Assembly (NCBI GenBank): GCA_024291935.2
Contig: JAGTYA010000026.1
Span: forward strand, 4,761,501-4,825,500
DNA: 64,000 nt
Direction of reading: 5' to 3'
Origin: Okapia johnstoni
Taxonomy: Eukaryota > Chordata > Mammalia > Artiodactyla > Giraffidae
How positions within the stretch are numbered: position 1 is the stretch's first letter; every line of letters begins with the position of its first letter. Shown here piece after piece: positions 57,245 through 64,000 of this stretch. The notes beneath the pieces were generated by a model that saw nothing but the letters and a program-made list of their open reading frames with translations, searched no databases and had not been told where the DNA came from. The translations under genes and the position numbers were made by a program.

Positions 57245-57450
57245 GGCTAGAACAAGACAAGTCAAATCCAGCCCACCGCCTCTTCCTGTGACTAAAATTC
57301 CATCAGAAGCGTCATTTGTTTCTGTGTTGACTATGGCTGCTCTCACGCCACAGCAGCAGAGCTGAGTGGTTACAGAGACCATGGAGCCCACAGAGCGTAA
57401 CGTATTCATTAACTGGCCCTTTACAGAGCACAGCTGTCTGGTCATCATGT
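57245..57450 (+). mobile_element. Old non-autonomous DNA transposon (hAT-like), second copy
   Basis: AAATCCAGCCCACCGCCTCT ... GACTATGGCTGCTCTCACGC CACAGCAGCAGAGCTGAGTG ... TTAACTGGCCCTTTACAGAG. Same family as 14815, and its CTGCTCTCAC region is shared with the 5' part of the transposase relic at 24640. Confidence 0.68.
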
Positions 57451-57507
57451 GAAATGTGTAAACAAATTAAGAGCAACATTTAAAAGCCAATCATCAACCC
57501 TTCAAGA

Positions 57508-57653
57508 ACATCTCTGGCAGTCCAGTGGTTAAGACTTCATAGTTCCACTGCAGGAGGCTCGGGTTTGATCCCTGGCCGCGAAACTAGGATCCCACATGCC
57601 ACACAGCTGAGTACATAAATAAACAAAAGTTCAAAAAAAAGGAAAAAAAACAT
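57508..57653 (+). mobile_element. CHR-1-type tRNA SINE with target-site duplication
   Basis: CATCTCTGGCAGTCCAGTGG ... GGTTTGATCCCTGGCCG ... A-rich tail. Nine-base duplication CCTTCAAGA at 57499-57507 and 57654-57662. Confidence 0.92.
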
Positions 57654-57662
57654 CCTTCAAGA

Positions 57663-58089
57663 CATGTGTGATTATCGCACAGCACAGAACACTGAAAAAA
57701 TATGGTTCTACATAACATGAGGGACTCCAAAGTCTTCAAGCATCAGAAAGAGAGATTTTAAAGATGAATATTTCAGAACGTGCCTGCGTGCTCAGTTGTG
57801 TCCCACTCAGCAAAACCGCAAATTTACGATCTCTACTCTCACCACAGTAAAAAAAAAAAAAGTCACATTTTCATAAGTAACATCTATGTAAAATAATCCA
57901 AATCTGGGCAGTGGGGGAACACCACCACCACCTAACTTGATAACCTGCCCGGACTCACTTCACCGTCTCCTTCCCCAGCGCAGCTGGTTAGGTCCCAAGG
58001 CCTTCTACCATAACACTCCACTCCATGTCTTCCGGGCGTTTCACCGCAACTTCTATTAGTCATTTCTGACCTTATTTCTACTGTTACTA
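57663..58089. other. Intron 1 sequence with a BovA scrap
   Basis: TGCGTGCTCAGTTGTGTCCC at 57784-57803 is a short BovA-like scrap in reverse. A 13-A run lies near 57849. Otherwise unrecognised. Confidence 0.45.
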
Positions 58090-58300
58090 GGAAGAAGACT
58101 GATAACAGTAGTAATACCCAAACAAACATTACTGTGTGCTAGGCATTGTACTAATTAGTTTATATTTACCATTCAATTTCATAGATAAGGAAACTAAGGA
58201 ACAGAGATGTCATCTAATGTTATGAATACACAGCTGGAAGACTGGGAGCCAGAACTCAAAGTCAGCTATTTTAGATCCTTTGCACTCTTGCCCTCCACAA
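58090..58300 (-). repeat. MIR SINE, long copy
   Basis: Plus strand TGTGTGCTAGGCATTGTACT ... ATAGATAAGGAAACTAAGGA ACAGAG ... AATACACAGCTGGAAGACTG GGAGCCAGAACTC: nearly complete MIR in reverse. Confidence 0.85.
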
Positions 58301-60464
58301 GATACTCTGACCTGAGAACAGAGAACAGGTATTAATCTGTGAAAACTCTTAGTTTAATATACTATGCCTACGATAGGTGCCAAATGCACAGAGGCTGTAT
58401 CATCTACGAGTATAATAATAAATGGAAGACAAGAGGTCCACAGTGGGGAGTGGGGGGGAGTGATTCAAAGAGTGCTGCCTACTCAGAAGGGACTGGGTCT
58501 CGCTGGAAGGCAGCTGAGGCAGATGTGAACTGCCCACTGCCGAGAGGCAACAGAAACCCTGTGTATCTCTGTCGACAAATATAAACCAGGAGGCACTACC
58601 CCCTCATCTACGACAATGGCAAAAAGAGACAGACAAAACACCAACTCAGAAGTTAAACATTTATTCTTCATTTTTTAATTTTTATTGGGCTATAGCTGAT
58701 TGATTACAATGTTGTATTTATTCTTAACTCTCAGTGAGTTCCAGCCATGTTACTGTTGAAACAAATGACACTTAAAATTATGGTCTAGTGGGGCCCCCAA
58801 AACCCTAAGGCCTCACCCAGGAACTGAGATTTCTCTGCTGCCTACAGGCCCTTTCTCCAGCATGACCTAAATTTTTCTTTAATATCAGTGACCTCCAAAA
58901 CCATGATTCTCATGAAAGGAAGCCCCAAACAGCCAGTGGAGTCAATACTTGTCAATGTTCCTCCCACCACTGCCTCGTCTGGAGAATGAAAGCCCAGGCT
59001 TCACAAAGATCCAGCCAGTGTCTCCTGACCAAGCCTCACTGGATAGTGCAAGCCACCCCGGAATGTGCCTTAGTGGCCAGTACAACTCTTGCCTCACTTG
59101 CCCCGATTAGGGTCTCAGGGGGCCATGCATTCTCAGGCAAGCTCCCCTTCTCGTCAGTGTCTCTGACACCCTGCATTATTGTTCACACCAGCATTACTGT
59201 TTAGATTTACATACAAGTACAGGGAACTTTAGGCTCTCACTAACAATCCACATAGTCGGACTCAACATTCAGTCATACTTTTATTTCTGCAGTCTTGTTA
59301 CTTTTCTGCAAACTTTATAGTGCTGCTTCCTACGGTTTCAAAAAAAAACCCATCTCATTCATCTTTCCTTTGGGCCCCCAGATTTCACGGCGGTCACCCT
59401 CTGGGGCACACAAACCATTCCAAATCAATACACACCCCCTCTGTAAGGAATTTTGGAACTAATAATACCCTAGCTTTCTCCAGAGTTGCTGAGAAGTACA
59501 AAATCAGAGTCTCTTTGTATCAGGAAAGATGTTCACCATCTATTCAAATTTACTTATATAAAATCAGTCAACTGTGGAGTCTTCACTAATACTTAATAAT
59601 AAAACAAGTCAACACTAGCCAGCAGAAGTGAGAAGTAGTAAACCGCCTCTACTCAGATCTTTGTGAGTCTGCGACACAAAAACGTTCCAGTTAAGGTAGG
59701 AAGCCCTTCAAGTACCGCCAAGGTTCCCTTTCACTTGCTTCTTTACCATCTAGCCAATCTACCTGATACCCAGATATCAGTTCATAAACATCCAAAACGT
59801 GAAACAAACTGGGCATTGATCCACCTAGTAACTCTCTCTCCTCTCAGTAAAGAAAAATAAAGGAGGAGGGAGAAAGAAAGGGGGTTTCCATGGCAACTAA
59901 GTCTAAGCCAAAGTCAAAAGGCCACAAAAAGAAATCTCCAGTCACCTCAATCCAGACTGCAGCAGGGGAAAAAAACCCACTTCCACTGGAAGCACCGTGG
60001 ATTTCAAGGACACGCAAGACATTTAGCATGAATCTACACCAAGCCTCTGATCAGTAGGGAAAGTGAGCTTTTCAAGTTTGAGCAAGTGACAGCCCACATC
60101 TATAGAGCAAAAGACAACACAGGTCAATCCTATCTGTCATTACAAAACAGTTTCACCAGAACAGGAAGAATAATAGCATTGCTTTTTAAGACAAACCAAA
60201 CCAAGGAGGGAAGTGGAAGTTAACTATTTAATTACCTATGAGAAACAAAGGTGTAACTTCTTCATTCTTTGGCAACAGACTTCTGGCAATCTCAAACCAC
60301 CCAACCAACAATCACAAGCTCTTTCCTCTGAAGCCTCTACGGCCTCTCACTAAAAGTCTGCTTACTTAAACCACATTACACAGTTCACAAGCTGAGTTAT
60401 CTGGCCTCAGCGCAAAGGATGTCTCGTCAGTGCTGCCTACCCCCAAGACTGAAAATCGTTAAGT
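58301..60464. other. Intron 1 sequence, largely unique
   Basis: A short reversed L1 3' scrap (TTTTATTGGGCTATAGCTGA TTGATTACAATG) lies at 58668-58720. Open frames of 60-90 codons show no domain. No exon recognised. Confidence 0.55.
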
Positions 60465-60545
60465 GTCTGTTCATGAGTGAATCCCTAACACTGTTCCTGA
60501 CAGAGTAAGGATCCAATATATTTGCTGATCAAATAAATGAAGACT
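60465..60545 (+). repeat. MIR SINE 3' fragment
   Basis: CTAACACTGTTCCTGACAGA GTAAGGATCCAATATATTTG followed by ATCAAATAAATGAA, the decayed MIR 3' end. Confidence 0.6.
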
Positions 60546-60754
60546 AGATAGCAACATTCATGGCTTTCCTATGAATGATCCCATTAGCTACCTGGTAATG
60601 CTCTGTTCCCACCACCTCCATGCCACAGCACTGCACCGGGTTTAAGGCAGCCAAGAATGGAGGAGACTTGTATGATACTGTATGATATCTCTTATGTGCA
60701 AATTAAAAACAACTCAATGAATATATATGCAAAACAGAAACAAACTCAGGTTTA

Positions 60755-60950
60755 GGGGCTTCACTGGTGGCTCACTGATAAAGAACCTGCCTGCCAATGC
60801 AGGAGATGTGGGTTCAATCCTGGGTCAGGACGATCCCCTGGAGAAGGAAATGGCAACCCACTCCAGTCTTCTTGCCTGGAGAATCCTATGGACAGGGAAG
60901 CCTGGCAGGCTCAGTCCACGGGGTCTCAGAGTCAGACATGACTTAGCAAC
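60755..60950 (+). mobile_element. Bov-tA SINE
   Basis: GGGGCTTCACTGGTGGCTCA ... GGAGAAGGAAATGGCAACCC ACTCCAG ... GTCAGACATGACTTAGCAAC. Confidence 0.93.
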
Positions 60951-60987
60951 TCCTCACACAGAAGAAACAGACACTGGAGTGGTCACC

Positions 60988-61015
60988 TGTCATTCTCAGC
61001 ATGTCATTCTCAGCA
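60988..61015 (+). repeat. 14-bp tandem duplication
   Basis: TGTCATTCTCAGCA repeated exactly twice, between two BovA-type sequences. Confidence 0.92.
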
Positions 61016-61020
61016 TCTCA

Positions 61021-61070
61021 GTGAAAGTCGCTCAGTCGTGTCCACTCTCTGTGAACCCATGGACACATGG
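61021..61070 (-). mobile_element. BovA fragment
   Basis: GTGAAAGTCGCTCAGTCGTG then truncated, reverse orientation. Confidence 0.8.
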
Positions 61071-61814
61071 CCATAAGCCAAATTTCAGGACGAACGATTA
61101 GATCTCCCGGATCTCCCTTTTATACGTCTAGACTTTAACATTCAGTTGGCAAAAATCTGTAGCTTTATAGTAACATTCTTCCCACTCAGTACACTAGGAT
61201 CCATCCGTAGTCTAAGGATGCGAGAGAAAAGGATTTCTCTTTCACTGCACTTCATCTCCCCAGGGGACTGGGGTCAGAGTCCAGGGCTCAGGCAAGCCCC
61301 CTGTGGTAGCAGGCAAGGGTCACTGTGTTATAAGCATACAATCTGCCTCTCTCTCGCCTTGCCAAGGGCAGATTTGGCAAACCAATCCAGGGCTAACTCT
61401 CAGAAAACAGGCCTTCATTAAAATAATAATAATAATGAAGCTGCATCTAAAAACAGAATTGACAGCTGACTGACAGGATGAGGGCAAAAAAGACAAAACT
61501 CAAAAGTCACAGCAGGATAAGGTTATTTAGCATAGCCATTAAGAGCCCTCAACACCTGAGAATTGTAAGTTTCAGCACAATATGTTGATGGATTCTTATG
61601 AAGCAACAGAAAAAAAAGTTTCTCAATTACTTTATAAAATAGATTCACTTAAAAAAAATTTTTTTTTTAAAGTTCAGTCTTCAGGCACCTGAAAATCATG
61701 TATGTATACCATTTTTCCCCGTTACTAAGTCATGTCCACGTAGGATCGAGGTACAGACAGAACTCACAGGTAACAGAATTCCTTGACCCACACGTAGTTC
61801 CTAAAATCTGTGGT

Positions 61815-61950
61815 CTAGTGGTTCCAAAACCTAGTTGCACATCAGTATTACTTGGGAGCTTTAAAACATTCTCACTCTCACCACACATTTACAAAAGTGG
61901 AGTCCATCACCCACAGTCTTGAAAAGTATTCCAAATGATCCCAAAGCAGG
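61815..61950 (+). mobile_element. MER5-like hAT-Charlie MITE
   Basis: AGTGGTTCCAAAACCTAGTT GCACATCAGTATTACTTGGG AGC is the MER5-type left end. The right half is more decayed. Confidence 0.7.
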
Positions 61951-61972
61951 TCAGATCAGCATCTGTCTAGAG

Positions 61973-62200
61973 CAGAGTTTTTCGACCTCAGCACTACTGA
62001 CATCTGAGGCTGGCTAACGTTCTGTTGAGGGGAGAGGATGCCATCTTGTGCATCATAGGGTGTTCACCTGCATCCCTGCTCTCTACCCTCTAGAAGCCAG
62101 TGCCCAACCCCACAGATGTGACAAGCAAAATTTATTTCTCCAGATGTCACCAGATGATTCTTGGGGGCAAAATCTGCCCCCCTCAAGTTGAGAACTACTG
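61973..62200 (-). mobile_element. MER20 DNA transposon with 8-bp target duplication
   Basis: Ends CAGAGTTTTTCGACCTCAG and CTCAAGTTGAGAACTACTG are the MER20 termini (reversed). Flanks GTCTAGAG (61965-61972) and CTCTAGAG (62201-62208) are the 8-bp duplication expected of hAT elements with one mismatch. Confidence 0.88.
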
Positions 62201-62208
62201 CTCTAGAG

Positions 62209-63555
62209 TAAATAAAAAACCAGTCATCTGAGGCTCCCTTAAGAAAGGAAAAAAATAAGAAAACTTCCTAAAGCCAAGAGATCGGGTCTATTTTTCCGTC
62301 CAGCTCACCTAAGAAAAAGTAGTCAACTCCACTCGGCCACACCAGGGCTCGGATGTTGACTTATGAGAACCAACCACAGCCTCCTGTGCTTTGTACCTCC
62401 TGTGCTTTGTACGTAAATAAACTCAGTGCTGAGTTTTAATTGAGCAGATGGTTACAAGAACTTCACCGTCACTACCATCCTTAACCATTCTATATCAGTA
62501 AAAAAGCATTGTAAAATTTTAGACGAATATATACTCAGGCTGCCTCTCAAATACCCAAAATATAAAACCACAAGATACAAGTTTATCAAAGAAGCAAACT
62601 AAATACCAATCCCAACAAATACTGTTTTAAGAAGATGTCTTATCTGTAATAAGCACATTATCTCTGTACCACATCAGTGCCAAAGTTTATTTCAAAGAGA
62701 CTAAGCAAACCTCACCCTGTCAGGCCTTAATTTCATCACTATTCATTTTCTGTCCAGTTACGGTTTGATTCTCAAATTGCCAGGCAGTTAATTGAAACCA
62801 GCAAGTTTTGTTCTGCTATACTTTACACAAAAGCTAGTTTTCTAATCTAGAACAATCTTCTTCCTGTTCTTCAGTAAGTTACACCAGCAAGATGCTCATC
62901 TCTACTTAAGAGGGAGTCTATCAAAATAACATTCCCCAGGGCAACAAAGCAAGCCAGGTACCAAGCAGGTTATCCCAGGGAAAGGACAAGCCTGGTTTCA
63001 AGCAGCAGGGAGAAGAGCACAGGGCAGGAATCAATAGACTCTGAGTAGATGCACGAGGGGATGGCGTTCTCTTACGATATTCTAGACTCTCTGATCAAAC
63101 ATAACTGAAATGCAAAATAACTTCGAAAGCATCCACCCAGGACAACAGTTATTTCCCAAACTAGCTTCACTGAAGAATATCTCAATACACAGCAACCTTT
63201 CAAACCTCAATAAGAACCCAGGAGGACACTAAGAAACTCGGGAGTCACTACTGATTTGGGGGCCAATCACACGCAGTAAGTGGTATTCAAAAGCACAAGA
63301 GGAACAGAATCTGACGTGAGCTGCTGAGGGGCTTTTATTTAACCATCTCTTCAACAAGCCAGTCTGAGGCATCACCACTAATGACTCCAGAAAATGTTTG
63401 TAACGTCATCAATCCTCAGCCACCCTCTCCTGGGTGGGTCTCAGCCCGAAAGACTCTTAAAAACCCAGAGCTTTCTAAAGACAGTCACCAAAAGCCAGGA
63501 CTTAGACACTCCCGTGACTTCCCAATAGTATCTAAACATTTAAAAATCAAATCCA
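62209..63555. other. Intron 1 sequence with a small duplication
   Basis: CTCCTGTGCTTTGTAC is tandemly repeated at 62381-62396 and 62397-62412. No exon, CpG island or other repeat recognised. Confidence 0.55.
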
Positions 63556-63775
63556 AATTAATAATAGCCACTAATTACTAAGCGGATTCCTCATGCCAGG
63601 CACCGTTTCCAGCTGCTTTACACATATTAACTCATTTCCTCCCGACAGACTTCTGAGGCAGACACTGCTGTTATTCCCATATTACAGAAGAAGCAGAGAG
63701 GTTCAGGGACTTGTCCAAGGTCACAGCGCCAGAAAGTGGTGAAGCCAAGATCTGGAAACCACGCCGTCTAACTCG
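63556..63775 (-). repeat. MIR SINE, long copy
   Basis: Plus strand TGCCAGGCACCGTTTCCAGC ... CACATATTAACTCATTTCCT ... GACTTGTCCAAGGTCACAGC: a nearly full MIR in reverse orientation. Confidence 0.87.
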
Positions 63776-64000
63776 ACAGCAAAGGAAGCTCCAACACCAC
63801 CCCTTAAGTGGCTTTTCCAGCGGCTGGAAATCTGGAGCCTCTTTCCCACTTGCTGCCTACCTACAACGTGACCTTGAGGACAAAATCGCAGTCAACTCTC
63901 CACATTAACAAAACAGCCACATTCACAAGTGCTGTGACGATAAGAGGAAACCACCCCCAAGCGCCCCTCCCAGAAAAGCAAAACATAAAAGCTCGATCCG

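Larger units (their letters stand above)
1..64000 (-). other. PPP6R3: PPP6R3 gene body (partial: intron 1 to intron 6)
   Basis: Five minus-strand exons join in frame to give the N-terminus of the PP6 regulatory subunit 3. The order along the transcript is 13521 down to 693. The family of three SAPS proteins (PPP6R1, R2, R3) is distinguished by the opening residues: [20 protein letters not shown] fits PPP6R3 as I recall it, not PPP6R2. SAPS subunits are cytosolic scaffolds that bind the catalytic subunit PPP6C and ankyrin-repeat subunits (family knowledge). Both gene ends are outside the window: the 5' UTR exon and promoter should lie above 64000, and all exons after codon 244 below position 1. 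That the whole 13.5-64 kb is intron 1 is inferred from the lack of other exons and from the known large first intron of this gene. Confidence 0.9.

Noticed and set aside
1..64000. CRISPR arrays, operons, bacterial promoters, Shine-Dalgarno sites
   Set aside because: The window is vertebrate nuclear DNA. The recurring units are dispersed SINEs, not spaced direct repeats.
63300..64000. Possible PPP6R3 promoter or CpG island at the window end
   Set aside because: Few CG dinucleotides, and a MIR occupies much of it. No island or core-promoter arrangement is visible.

Overview
This is mammalian nuclear DNA from a ruminant, almost certainly a bovid. The evidence is its repeats: BovB (RTE) LINE copies, Bov-tA and BOV-A2 SINEs, cetartiodactyl CHR-type tRNA-Glu SINEs and a recent ruminant-type L1. 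They sit beside older mammal-wide repeats (MIR, L2, MER5, MER20, Tigger, MLT1). The sequence alone does not separate cattle, buffalo, sheep and goat.

The only protein-coding gene I can support is PPP6R3 (SAPS-domain regulatory subunit 3 of protein phosphatase 6), on the minus strand. Five consecutive coding exons lie at 13295-13521 (start codon), 8652-8838, 5321-5458, 2795-2860 and 693-805. All junctions are GT-AG, the frame is kept throughout, and together they encode residues 1-243 plus two bases of codon 244. The rest of the SAPS domain and the C-terminus lie beyond position 1. From 13528 to 64000 the window appears to be the first intron, with the 5' UTR exon and promoter beyond 64000; I see no CpG island or further coding exon there.

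Region by region: 1-13.5 kb holds the exons in repeat-poor introns (one MER5A, two MIRs, one BOV-A2). 13.5-26 kb is SINE-rich, with an internally deleted BovB, a DNA transposon split by later insertions, and a decayed hAT transposase relic at 24.6-25.4 kb. 26-39 kb is mostly unremarkable intron with HAL1/L1M-like pieces, MLT1 LTRs, a Tigger2-like element and long poly-G runs. 39-58 kb is LINE-rich: old L1 at 39.9-44.5 and 49.2-52.7 kb, BovB reverse transcriptase at 46-47.4 kb, L2 at 54.9-55.6 kb, young L1 at 56-57.2 kb. 58-64 kb is ordinary intron with MIR, MER5, MER20 and one Bov-tA.

I found no evidence of a new biological system. Most open reading frames here are chance or transposon-derived. 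The observations most worth a second look are the hAT transposase relic with related non-autonomous copies nearby, the BovB with a large internal deletion, the nested insertions, the long poly-G tracts, and the fact that most LINE sequence lies antisense to PPP6R3.
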